Below are positions 1 to 8,029 of a stretch of DNA of 36,365 nucleotides, piece by piece. This DNA comes from Clostridioides difficile CD160 (lineage in GTDB: Bacteria; Bacillota; Clostridia; Peptostreptococcales; Peptostreptococcaceae): contig NZ_AVHW01000069.1 of the NCBI RefSeq assembly GCF_000449425.2, positions 1-36,365 of the forward strand, written 5' to 3'. Positions within the stretch are counted from its first letter, which is position 1; every line of letters begins with the position of its first letter. The notes under the pieces are model-generated. The model was not told the origin of the DNA and ran no database searches. It saw nothing but the letters and a program-made list of their open reading frames with translations. Made by a program: the position numbers and the translations under genes.

Positions 1-571
1 AATAATCAGATAGGTTTAGATTTAGGAATTAAAGAATTTTGTATCTCAAGTTGTGGACAATTTATAGAAAATCCTAAGTATCTTCAGAAGTCGTTAAATA
101 AACTTGCTAAATTACAAAGAGAACTATCGAGAAAAACAATTGGTAGTTTAAATAGAAATAAGCAAGTTAAAAGTTGCAAGACTTCAAGAACATATAGCTA
201 ATCAAAGGAAGGATTTTCTACAAAAACTATCTACAAATTAATACGAGAGAATGATATTTTTGCATAGAAGATTTACAAGTAAAGAATATGACTAGAAATC
301 GTAAATTATCTCTTTCTATTTCTGATGTGTCATGGTCAGAATTTGTTCGTCAATTAGAATAAAGGCTAATTGGTATGGTAGACAAATTGTAAAGGTAGGT
401 AAATTCTTTGCAAGTTCACAAATATGTAATAAATGTGGGTACAAAAATGAGGAAATGAAGAATTTAAGTATAAGAGAATGGATTTGTCCTTGTTGTAATG
501 TAACTCACAATAGAGATATAAATGCGAGTATAAATATACTAAAAGAAGGATTAAGACTAATAACAGTTTAA
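1..571 (+). pseudogene. tnpB: Decayed TnpB (IS605 OrfB) nuclease gene, 3' part
   Basis: This is the C-terminal two-thirds of a TnpB RNA-guided nuclease, the ancestor of Cas12, but the protein is split over several frames. Frame 1 from base 1 gives the RuvC-I motif GLDLGIK and runs to a stop near 199. The homologous sequence continues in frame 2 from about 173 (VARLQEHIANQRKDF), in frame 1 from about 238 (LIREND), in frame 3 from 261 ([10 protein letters not shown], the RuvC-II glutamate) and in frame 2 from 362 to the stop at 571 (CNKCGYK and CPCC zinc-ribbon cysteines, then RDINAS with the last RuvC aspartate). That makes at least four frameshifts, so no functional nuclease is expected. The 5' part lies outside the window. 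The last fragment alone can be read as a 79-residue ORF from 332 but should not be annotated as a gene. Confidence 0.92.
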
Positions 572-697
572 AATAGATAACGTATGTAAGAACCGTAGGA
601 ACTACGGGGATAGCCTGTGGAGAATTGGTAAGACATATTTTAGTATGCGAAATTCTATGAAACAGGAACCCTGTGACTTTAGTTATGGGAGGTTCAG
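572..697 (+). ncRNA. Right end: omega-RNA scaffold / intron 3' domain
   Basis: After the tnpB stop the sequence is structured and richer in G and C than its surroundings. Hairpins seen are CCGTAG/CTACGG (593-598 with 602-607, GAA loop) and ACAGG/CCTGT (662-666 with 670-674, AAC loop), and the segment ends in GGTTCAG at 697. In TnpB systems the guide RNA (omega-RNA) covers the 3' end of tnpB and the transposon right end, with the guide taken from the flanking DNA, here from 698. In IStrons this same segment also carries the intron 3' splice site. The 5' limit is not defined by the sequence. Confidence 0.55.
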
Positions 698-1483
698 AGT
701 GGAAATAACAAAGATACAGCTAGACAGGTTCTAAGATTATTAGAAGAGCATAATTTAAATCCTAAATTAATAATAAACACTCATTCAAATGCAGACCATA
801 TAGGAGGAAATGCATATTTGAAAAATCAGACAAAATGCAAGATTGCTACAACTAAAATGGAAGGATATTTTACAGAAAATCCAATACTAGAATCAGCATT
901 CTTATATGGAGGTTATCCAAGTAAAGCACTTAAAAACAAGTTTCTATTAGCAAAAGAAAGTGAAGTTGATTATATTATACCTTCAAATGGAAAAATTGTA
1001 GATACAGAACTTGAAGCAATTTCTCTTCCAGGTCATTATTTTGAAATGATTGGTATTAGAACTCCAGATAATGTTTTGTTTGTTGCAGATAGTCTTACAC
1101 CAGAAAATATAATTACGAAATATCATTTTTTCTTTCTATTAGATATAGAATCACAATTTAAGACGCTAGATAAAATGAGAACTTTAGAAGCGGATTTTTT
1201 TGTTCCAAGTCATTCTGTTAAAATGACAGATATAAAAAATTTAATTGATACTAATAAAAAGAAAATGGAGGAAATAATAGATAATATTAAAAAAGTTTGT
1301 TTTGAACCAATTATGATTGATGAAGTTATTGAAAAGATGTGTGATTTATATAATGTCAAACTTGATGCTAATCAATATGTATTAGTTGGAAGTACAATAC
1401 GTTCTTATATAACATATTTATATGAAAATAATATGGTTGAATATGTATTTGATGGTGGTAAGATGATGGTGAAAACTGTATAA
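698..1483 (+). CDS. Metallo-beta-lactamase-fold hydrolase, downstream exon
   Basis: The frame from 698 to 1483 gives 261 residues of an MBL-fold hydrolase. Visible motifs are THSNADHIGGN (about residues 28-38 of this exon; the HxHxDH metal motif with the second histidine replaced by Asn), LPGHYFEMIG (third-motif His), VLFVADSL (bridging Asp) and FFVPSHSVKM (last His). A C-terminal helical part of about 80 residues follows. The first strands of the fold, normally about 50-60 residues ending in LID, are absent because the IStron lies between them and this exon. A TTG at 818 could be taken as a start, but it would discard the metal-binding motif and lacks a suitable ribosome-binding site. The substrate is unknown. 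The reading frame is intact throughout, which suggests the gene is still used after splicing. Confidence 0.8.
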   Translation, partial: SGNNKDTARQVLRLLEEHNLNPKLIINTHSNADHIGGNAYLKNQTKCKIATTKMEGYFTENPILESAFLYGGYPSKALKNKFLLAKESEVDYIIPSNGKIVDTELEAISLPGHYFEMIGIRTPDNVLFVADSLTPENIITKYHFFFLLDIESQFKTLDKMRTLEADFFVPSHSVKMTDIKNLIDTNKKKMEEIIDNIKKVCFEPIMIDEVIEKMCDLYNVKLDANQYVLVGSTIRSYITYLYENNMVEYVFDGGKMMVKTV

Positions 1484-1685
1484 GTATTAGTTAGAAAATA
1501 AGATAAAAATGAAATTTATTACTAATTAATTGCTAAAAATAGATAACAGTACCTCTTAAAGCTTATAAAAGTCTTAATTATAAATTTAGTTTTTGCTTTA
1601 TAGCCAATAAATTTTATAGTGAATAAAATAATTGATATAAAGTGACTTATAATTTTAGAAAAATAGATATTTGATTATAAAATTA

Positions 1686-1694
1686 TGTTATAAT
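1686..1694 (+). promoter_or_regulatory. Extended -10 promoter for the Cwp gene
   Basis: TG-T-TATAAT (TG at 1686-1687, hexamer at 1689-1694) fits an extended -10 element. No good -35 lies 16-18 bp upstream. It would start a leader of about 60 nt before the ATG at 1763, which is preceded by AGGGGGA. The rest of 1484-1762 is AT-rich with no gene. Confidence 0.45.
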
Positions 1695-1762
1695 TTGTAA
1701 ATAAGAGGATAAGTTATAAGCAAATTAAAGAATTTAATTTATAGGGGGAAATAGTAGAGATT

Positions 1763-3508
1763 ATGAATAAAAAATTCAAAAAATTCAGTAAAAAAATAAG
1801 CATATCAACTTTGGCTTTGACCATATTTTTTTTAAATAATCTAACTGTAAATGCACAGTTTAAAGAGGATTCAATAACAGGAAATGATAGGTATGAAACA
1901 GCAGGACTTATAGCAGATAGGCAGACTTATGATACTGTAATATTAGTTAATGGAGATAAAAGCTTATCTGACGGTCTTTCGTCAAGTGGGTTAGCTGGGG
2001 CTATTAATGCACCCATACTTTTAACTAAAAAAAATGAAATACCAAAAGCTACTTCAAACAGACTGGATAATAAGACCTTGAATGCTGTAAAAAAAGTATA
2101 TATAATTGGTGGTTATAATACTATTGAAAATTCAGTAGAAAAAGATATAAAAAGAAAAGGTATTGAAGTTGAAAGAATAAATGGAAATAATAGAATTGAA
2201 ACTAGCTACAATGTAGCAAAAAAAATAAATGAAGTAAGTAAGGTAAAAGAAGTCATGCTGACAAATGGATTTGTAGGAGAGGCTGATGCTATGAGTGTAG
2301 CACCTGTAGCTGCAAAAAACAAAGGAGCCATAATACTTACAGATGGTAAATCAATTCCATTTAGTGCTAAAGGCTTAAATGTTTATGCTATAGGGGGTAA
2401 GTCTGCAATAAATGAAGACTTAGTAGAGAAAACTAATGCCACTAGAATTGGTGGAAATGATAGATTTGAAACTAATAAAAGGGTAATAGAGAAGTTTTAT
2501 AATGGAGCAACTGATTTTTACATAACAAAGGGTTATCAACTAGTAGATGCACTGACACTATCTCCTTTAGCTAAAGAGAAACCAATTGTTTTAGTTGCTG
2601 ATGGAAGTAATAAAGGAGTTCTAAAAGGAGCTAAAAGCATAACAAAAGTTGGAGGAATTGATGCTAATACATACAAACAATGTTTAGATGTAGTGGAATA
2701 TAATGATATGAACATAACTCCTAATATTGTAAAACATCTAACTTCAATTGAAGGGAATGAAGTTTCTCAAGTATCTATAGAGATAGATAATTTAGGTGTA
2801 GTTGTTGAAAAGACAAATACTAATAAATTCGAATTTGATTATGTAAGTGTAACTAATGAAAAAAATTGTACTTTTTCTGTGAACAAAGAGGAATCTTCTA
2901 ATAATATAAAAAGTGGGAAATTGGTCGTAAGTGCTAAGAAAAAAATAGAGAAGCAAGATAGCTCTTTACAAGATATGAATGGCGATAATATGATAAGTGC
3001 AAATAAGGATAAAATGGTAAATGTTATAAGAATTGGGATTCCTGATAAAGTGTATTCTAATTTTAACGTAGATGTTGAAAGCGGTGTAGTGCAACTTTAT
3101 AATATTAAAGGTGGAGCTACAATTGATGTTAATGATGGAATTGCAAAAATTGTCGATAGTAGTGTAACATACCCTTTTAATATAAATACTAATGATGGTA
3201 TTTCAGGTATAACAGCTGAAACTATATCATCTGAAATAAAATTTAGAGTCAATGATGGAATTGTAGATGTAACAGCTACGAACATAAGCGGAGATATAAG
3301 TTTATTTGGCAAAGATGGCAAAGATAACTTTGATGGAATCTTTAAATTGAACTTGAAAAAAGAACCAGCAAATTTACACTTGAAGTTGATTGGAAATGGA
3401 TTAAATAAGTTACCAGATGGTTGGTCTAAAGATTATATTTTAGGAAATGGGCATCCAGTTATTGAAGTTAAAAATAATGGTATAAATAATATAACACTTG
3501 GAGAATAA
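1763..3508 (+). CDS. Cell-wall protein with three CWB2 repeats and a beta-solenoid C-terminus (Cwp family)
   Basis: This is a secreted S-layer-associated protein of 581 residues. A signal peptide (Lys-rich start, hydrophobic core, cleavage probably after VNA at 31) is followed by three CWB2 (PF04122) repeats at about 38-125, 136-225 and 228-310. Each repeat opens with G(N)(D/N)R(Y/I/F)ET, and ends in an I/V-GG segment. CWB2 triplets anchor C. difficile Cwp proteins to the anionic polymer PSII. Residues 311-581 are the functional half. Around 457, 477 and 497 the motif NDGI recurs at exactly 20-residue spacing, with alternating hydrophobic residues as in a DUF4097-like beta-solenoid. From its neighbourhood it is probably the protein named Cwp23 in strain 630, but I cannot confirm this. 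No enzymatic motif is visible; an adhesin or structural role is a guess. Confidence 0.93.
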   Translation: MNKKFKKFSKKISISTLALTIFFLNNLTVNAQFKEDSITGNDRYETAGLIADRQTYDTVILVNGDKSLSDGLSSSGLAGAINAPILLTKKNEIPKATSNRLDNKTLNAVKKVYIIGGYNTIENSVEKDIKRKGIEVERINGNNRIETSYNVAKKINEVSKVKEVMLTNGFVGEADAMSVAPVAAKNKGAIILTDGKSIPFSAKGLNVYAIGGKSAINEDLVEKTNATRIGGNDRFETNKRVIEKFYNGATDFYITKGYQLVDALTLSPLAKEKPIVLVADGSNKGVLKGAKSITKVGGIDANTYKQCLDVVEYNDMNITPNIVKHLTSIEGNEVSQVSIEIDNLGVVVEKTNTNKFEFDYVSVTNEKNCTFSVNKEESSNNIKSGKLVVSAKKKIEKQDSSLQDMNGDNMISANKDKMVNVIRIGIPDKVYSNFNVDVESGVVQLYNIKGGATIDVNDGIAKIVDSSVTYPFNINTNDGISGITAETISSEIKFRVNDGIVDVTATNISGDISLFGKDGKDNFDGIFKLNLKKEPANLHLKLIGNGLNKLPDGWSKDYILGNGHPVIEVKNNGINNITLGE

Positions 3509-3520
3509 AATATATTAAAA

Positions 3521-3556
3521 TAAAGCTTATATAAATTTTAAATTATATAAGCTTTA
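3521..3556. terminator. Bidirectional terminator between convergent genes
   Basis: Perfect 14-bp arms TAAAGCTTATATAA (3521-3534) and TTATATAAGCTTTA (3543-3556) around an 8-nt loop lie between the Cwp gene and the minus-strand flavoprotein gene. It can serve both. Confidence 0.65.
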
Positions 3557-3593
3557 CTTACATTATTAATATTTTACTTATAGCATTATGTAC

Positions 3594-4196
3594 TTAACAG
3601 TTATCTGCATTAGATGAATTATCTAAAACATTATAAATTTGTTTTGCGAATTGGCGAGAATGTTCTTCTTTTTCTGTATCCATGAAATTAGGTTTACCTA
3701 AATCACGCTCAACAAGCATTCCTATATATTTTAACTGAGAATGTTTACAATATCTCTTAATACCGTTTTCCCAAATATCAGCACCTTTTTCAGGTTTATA
3801 TCCACATGTTGTAATAAGTGCTAATGATTTTCCTGCCCATAATGCAGGTCCTTTTTCACCACCATAGTATTTGTTCATTCCATATACCAATCTATCAAGT
3901 AATGATTTCATTGGTGAAGTGCAGTACCAAGAATAAATTGGAGTTGCAAAAATAATTAAATCACACATAAGAATTTTCTTAAAAATTTTCTGAACATCAT
4001 CTTCATGGTAACATCCAAATTCGGATAAATTTTTCTGACATTTCTTACAGGCAATACAAGGTTCTATTTTACAATCATATAACCATATTACTTCAATATT
4101 TGCATTATAATTTTCTAATTCCTCAATAAAAGGTTTTAGAATAGCAGCAGTATTACCTTTTTTCTTAGGGCTTCCCATAAGAATACATACTTCCAT
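3594..4196 (-). CDS. Flavodoxin-family NAD(P)H oxidoreductase, iron-sulfur-flavoprotein-like
   Basis: A 200-residue soluble protein of the NADPH-dependent FMN reductase/flavodoxin superfamily. The FMN phosphate loop is GSPKKKGNT at about 8-16, followed by the flavin-contact segment FATPIYSWYCTSPMKSLLDR. Between them lie cysteines at 42, 47, 50, 53 and 62. The spacing C47-x2-C50-x2-C53-x8-C62 resembles the compact cysteine motif that binds a [4Fe-4S] cluster in archaeal-type iron-sulfur flavoproteins, so it may pass electrons between FMN and a cluster. The start is supported by GGAGG 7 nt upstream on the minus strand. It stands alone, convergent with the Cwp gene. The natural partner is unknown; a quinone- or nitro-reducing role is the alternative. 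Confidence 0.85.
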   Translation of the reverse strand: MEVCILMGSPKKKGNTAAILKPFIEELENYNANIEVIWLYDCKIEPCIACKKCQKNLSEFGCYHEDDVQKIFKKILMCDLIIFATPIYSWYCTSPMKSLLDRLVYGMNKYYGGEKGPALWAGKSLALITTCGYKPEKGADIWENGIKRYCKHSQLKYIGMLVERDLGKPNFMDTEKEEHSRQFAKQIYNVLDNSSNADNC

Positions 4197-4321
4197 ATTG
4201 ACACCTCCATAGTATTTTAAAATAGTTTTTAATTATATAACAATATCTGCATAAAAAACTTTTAAAGACAAGTTACATAGAATGAAGTTTATTTTATCAT
4301 AATACCTTAAAATCAAGAGTA

Positions 4322-4501
4322 TTAGATAAGTGATTTAAAAAAAACAGCTATATTTGTAACTATATAAAATGATAATAAAATTAAAATCATCCATGTAAAA
4401 ATATGATTTTTATATGGATATACTTTATTAAGCCTTTTCCCAATACGCACAAGTAAAATGTACATCAAAAAGTATACTAAAAAAACCATTAAGAATTTCA
4501 T
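4322..4501 (-). CDS. Small two-helix membrane protein
   Basis: A 59-residue hypothetical protein with two hydrophobic segments (about 3-20 and 36-55) separated by a basic loop (GKRLNKVYPYKN). I chose the ATG at 4501, since a GAGG box sits 6 nt upstream; an in-frame GTG at 4513 would overlap that box. No family was recognised. It is transcribed toward the flavoprotein gene on the same strand, about 125 nt away, so co-expression is possible. Confidence 0.55.
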   Translation of the reverse strand: MKFLMVFLVYFLMYILLVRIGKRLNKVYPYKNHIFTWMILILLSFYIVTNIAVFFKSLI

Positions 4502-4656
4502 AAATAACCTCACAATTTTAGAGTTTAATATAGTTTTAGGATACTATGATAATGCGTTAACAACAATATCCTTTCCAAACTTGTAATAAATTTGAAATAA
4601 ATTACTAAAAAACTAAGAAAAGATAACTATAATTTTATAAACTTGGAGGTAAAAAT

Positions 4657-5868
4657 ATGTACTCAAATAAAGAAATTCAATTTATAGAAGAACATGCACC
4701 TTGTTACATATATGATGAGACTAATATAATTGAAAAGTGTAAAGAGCTAAAAAATAATATTTTAGGTTTTGATTTTTTATATTCCATAAAAACAAATCCA
4801 TATAATAAAATTGTGAGAAGTATTGTATCACAAGGATTTGGGGCAGATGCTGCTTCAATTAATGAGGTGCTACTTTCATCAGAATGTGGAATTGCCAAAG
4901 ATGATATATATTATTCATCACCAGGTAAAACGGAATCTGACATAGAAACTGTTTTAGATAAATGTATAATTATTGCAGATAGTATTACAGAAATAGAACT
5001 TATAAATAAAATCTCAAAAAAAAGTAATAAGAAAACTAAAATAGGAATTAGAATAAATCCTGATTTTACTATGGATGATGATAATGCTATATCAAGTAAA
5101 TTTGGTATTGATATAGAAGATATTGACAGTGTTTTAAAGATGTTAAGCATTTGTGATTATATATCTATAGTTGGAATTCATATACATATTAAATCTCAGG
5201 TATTGGATTTTGAAAAATTAGGATGCTATTATGAAAAATGTTTTCTTATAGCTTTAAACTTAAATAAAAGTAAATATGTTAATATCGAATTCATAAATTT
5301 TGGTAGTGGCCTTGGAGTAGTTTATGATAATCTTAGAGAGAATCCACTTAATCTTAAAAAACTTTCAGAATTAACTGAAAAGATTGCCTTAACTAATTCA
5401 AAGACATTGAATGCAAGGCTTCTTATTGAATCAGGTCGTTTCATAGTTTGTAAATCAGGTAATTATTATGTCAAAATTGTAGATATTAAAGTATCAAGAG
5501 GAAAGAAATATCTTATTGTAAAAAATGGACTTAATGGATTTATGAGACCTATTATTTCTAATCTAGTTGAAAAGGTTACTTGTGGAGTAGAATTAGAAGG
5601 TCAAGAACCATTATATACATCAAACCATGCATTTTCTCTTGCAGTATTAAATAATGTAAAAGAAGAAGAGTATGTAAATGTTGTTGGAAATCTTTGCACT
5701 TCATTAGATGTAATAGCAAATAATGTAAAATTGAAAAAAGCAAACATAGGGGATTTGATTTCGATTAATAACGCGGGAAGTTACTCATATTCTCTATCTC
5801 CACTATTATTTTCTAGTTATGAGTTTCCGAAACAATATTATAAGAGAAAAGATGGATACATTGAATAA
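4657..5868 (+). CDS. PLP-dependent decarboxylase, fold type III (DapDC/ODC-like)
   Basis: A 403-residue protein with the alanine-racemase-like TIM barrel at the N-terminus and a C-terminal beta domain. The Schiff-base lysine is K45 in YSIKTNP, and the glycine-rich phosphate loop is FGSGLG (about 226-231). The C-terminal catalytic-cysteine region reads GNLCTSLDVIA, where diaminopimelate decarboxylases usually have the pattern CESGD. CT-x-LD is closer to decarboxylases of siderophore and antibiotic pathways, so I do not call it lysA. GSYSYS near the end replaces the usual GAY. The ATG has TTGGAGG 7 nt upstream. The gene is monocistronic and closed by a strong terminator. The substrate (meso-diaminopimelate, ornithine or another basic amino acid) is not determined by the sequence. 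Confidence 0.85.
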   Translation: MYSNKEIQFIEEHAPCYIYDETNIIEKCKELKNNILGFDFLYSIKTNPYNKIVRSIVSQGFGADAASINEVLLSSECGIAKDDIYYSSPGKTESDIETVLDKCIIIADSITEIELINKISKKSNKKTKIGIRINPDFTMDDDNAISSKFGIDIEDIDSVLKMLSICDYISIVGIHIHIKSQVLDFEKLGCYYEKCFLIALNLNKSKYVNIEFINFGSGLGVVYDNLRENPLNLKKLSELTEKIALTNSKTLNARLLIESGRFIVCKSGNYYVKIVDIKVSRGKKYLIVKNGLNGFMRPIISNLVEKVTCGVELEGQEPLYTSNHAFSLAVLNNVKEEEYVNVVGNLCTSLDVIANNVKLKKANIGDLISINNAGSYSYSLSPLLFSSYEFPKQYYKRKDGYIE

Positions 5869-5954
5869 ATTATATTTTAAATATTTAATATAGAATAGAT
5901 ATGATTCTTTATGTATAGTACTGGAAATAAATATAATTTTAATTTAGAGTGATA

Positions 5955-5999
5955 AAAGGTATAGAGAGTACAATAACTCTTTATACCTTTATTTATTTT
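5955..5999. terminator. Bidirectional terminator
   Basis: Arms of 15 bp (5955-5969 and 5976-5990), with one G·T-type pair and a 6-nt loop, end in T-rich sequence. They lie between the convergent decarboxylase and DUF2798 genes and probably serve both. Confidence 0.75.
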
Positions 6000-6483
6000 A
6001 AGAGTTTACTACTTCAATAATTGTACCTTCTGGAAATAATGTTCTAAAAATAAATCTTACTAATGGCCCTGCAATTAATAGCTGTAGTGGCAATGCAACA
6101 ATAAAATTGTTTGCTATATTTATCATCCATATAGTGACAAGTGTATTAGTACTCCCAATTGATTTAAGAGCTCCGAATAAAGACATACATATGACCATTC
6201 CACAAACCATACAACTAGATATAACAATAGCTTTTATAATTTGTTTAGCATCTGGATTTATAATACGGAATGCTACTTTCTTTGCGATATTAGAAACAAT
6301 AAACCAGTCAAAAACCATAGCTATAACATATGTAGTTGGGAAGTCCAACCATGCACTTCTAAAGGTATCTAATGAGAATTTATCATGTATAGAAATATTA
6401 TAAACGCTCATAAAAAATACCATAAAAGCACACATAAGTACTGTAAATATTAAACTTTCTTTTCTATTTTGTGGCATATTCAT
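5998..6483 (-). CDS. DUF2798-type four-helix membrane protein
   Basis: A protein of 161 residues with four predicted membrane helices arranged as two similar halves (about 12-32 with 48-68, and 82-105 with 115-148). The halves share the pattern of polar helix start, AF(M/N) and a W-x-x-N/D segment typical of the duplicated DUF2798 family. The function of the family is not known. GGAGG lies 3 nt before the first ATG (6483) and 9 nt before the second (6477); the second may be the true start. It is divergent from the broken MFS gene, with 238 bp between them, so the two may once have shared control. Confidence 0.75.
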   Translation of the reverse strand: MNMPQNRKESLIFTVLMCAFMVFFMSVYNISIHDKFSLDTFRSAWLDFPTTYVIAMVFDWFIVSNIAKKVAFRIINPDAKQIIKAIVISSCMVCGMVICMSLFGALKSIGSTNTLVTIWMINIANNFIVALPLQLLIAGPLVRFIFRTLFPEGTIIEVVNS

Positions 6484-6721
6484 TTACCTCCAAGTGTAAT
6501 TTATTTATATTAGGATTATACATGAAGAAAAATTTTGTCGTAAGTAAATTTTTTTAAATTTGAAATTTATTTTTGAAATAGACATAAATGAATATAAAAA
6601 ATTTTTATTTTTTAGAGTTATCCATGGAAATTGGTTTTTTTAAACTTTATAATTAATAGTATAAAAGTAATTAAATTATAGTGTTGTCAAAAAAAATAAA
6701 ATATAGGGGGGGTAGTTCTAT

Positions 6722-7924
6722 ATGGAGTTGTGGAAAAGAAATTTATTTGTATGTTGGATAGGGATGTTCTTTAGTTCTATAGGTATGAGCCAAATAGCAC
6801 CTATACTTCCACTATATATTAAACAGTTGGGTGTAACTGATGTTGGCTTAATACAACAGTATTCAGGTATAATTTTTGGATGTACTTTTGTAGTAGCAGC
6901 ATTTTTTTCCCCGATTTGAGGGAAAGCTGCTGATAAATATGGTAGAAAATCAATGCTTCTACGTGCAAGTGTTGGTATGGGAATAGTGATATTTACCATG
7001 GCGTTTGTACAAAATGTTTATCAGTTATTAGGGTTAAGGATTCTTCAAGGCGTTTTTACAGGTTATGCTACTGCATGTACTACACTGATTGCAACCCAGA
7101 CAGATAAAAATCACTCTGGTTGGGCTTTAGGTACACTTGCAACAGCGTCAACTACTGGTTCATTAATTGGACCAACAGTAGGAGGATATATAGAATCAAT
7201 TTTAGGACTTAAAAGTGTATTTATTATAACAGGAGGATTGTTATTTGTATCATTTATAATATCTATTCTATTTGTAGTAGATAATTTTAGACCTAAAGAA
7301 ATAAAAGAGTCAATTTCTGTACCTAGGGAACCATTAAATCCATTACCAAATAAGTTTTTAATTGTATCAATTTTTGTGACTACATTTATTACTCAGCTAG
7401 CGTTATATTCTATAGAGCCAATTGTAACAATATATATATCACAGCTTACAAATTTTGCATCAAATGTGGCTTTAATAGCAGGGTTAACATTTTCTGCATC
7501 TGGGTTAGCAAACTTATTAGCAGCTCAAAAACTTGGAAAAATGTCAGATAAAATAGGTCCTCAAAAGGTATTGCTAATTTCACTTTTATGGGCAGGGGTT
7601 GTATTTATACCACAAGCTTTTGTAAAAACTGCATGGCAATTGATGTTGTTGAGGTTTTTATTAGGACTATCAGTGGCAGGTCTTAATCCTTCTGTAAATA
7701 GCTTATTAAAAAAAATTACACCAGAAGAATATGTTGGAAAAATATTTGGATATAATGCATCTGCCCAGTATATGGGCTGTTCATCAGGAGCTTTCTTAGG
7801 GGGACAAATATCAGCTCACTTAGGTATTAGAACAGTATTTTTCTCAACAAGTCTATTATTATTTATGAATGCACTTTGGATGTATAAATTTACTGGATTG
7901 TTTACTAGGAATAAAGTAAAATAA
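6722..7924 (+). pseudogene. MFS drug-efflux-type transporter with in-frame stop
   Basis: The full frame encodes a 400-residue, 12-helix major facilitator transporter of the multidrug type, but TGA at 6917-6919 interrupts codon 66. The surrounding reads SPI-stop-GKAADKYGRK, the family's motif A between helices 2 and 3, where Trp (TGG) is usual, so a single G-to-A change explains it. There is no frameshift: the frame continues intact to 7924 with the helix 5 motif C region and the second motif A-like loop (LGKMSDKIGPQK). Either the gene was inactivated recently or TGA is read through at low level. An internal ATG at 6953 has no good ribosome-binding site and would give a transporter lacking two helices. 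The start is preceded by a run of seven G. Confidence 0.87.
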
Positions 7925-7995
7925 TTTTTAAATTTTGATAAATAAAGAAGAGTAGTTTTAGTATTATATAAAAAAAACGAATTAAGGTTATATAT

Positions 7996-8029
7996 AAAAG
8001 AATTCATTTTTATGAATTCTTTTGTTTTT
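7996..8029 (+). terminator. Rho-independent terminator
   Basis: AAAAGAATTCAT (7996-8007) and ATGAATTCTTTT (8012-8023) pair perfectly over a TTTT loop and are followed by GTTTTTA. It lies 70 nt after the MFS pseudogene. Confidence 0.8.

Larger units (their letters stand above)
1..697 (+). mobile_element. 3' part of a CdISt1-like IStron (group I intron + IS605)
   Basis: The element contains tnpB remains and ends inside another gene. The open frame of the metallo-beta-lactamase gene downstream runs back to base 698 in perfect family register (SGNNKDTA), and is closed by a stop at 680. A family member would read LID immediately before SGN, and Ile-Asp is readily encoded with the ending TTGAT, which is the known IStron target and 5' splice sequence. 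The base before the proposed exon is G (697), as required for the terminal G of a group I intron. I infer that the element ends at 697 and is spliced out as RNA. The ribozyme core at the left end is outside the window, so the IStron identity is inference; a plain IS605 insertion is the alternative. Confidence 0.72.

Noticed and set aside
332-571. Stand-alone 79-residue zinc-ribbon protein
   Set aside because: It is only the last fragment of the frameshifted tnpB; homology continues upstream in other frames and no ribosome-binding site precedes 332.
818-1483. MBL protein starting at the TTG at 818
   Set aside because: The family metal motif and in-register sequence lie upstream to 698; a start at 818 would remove them.
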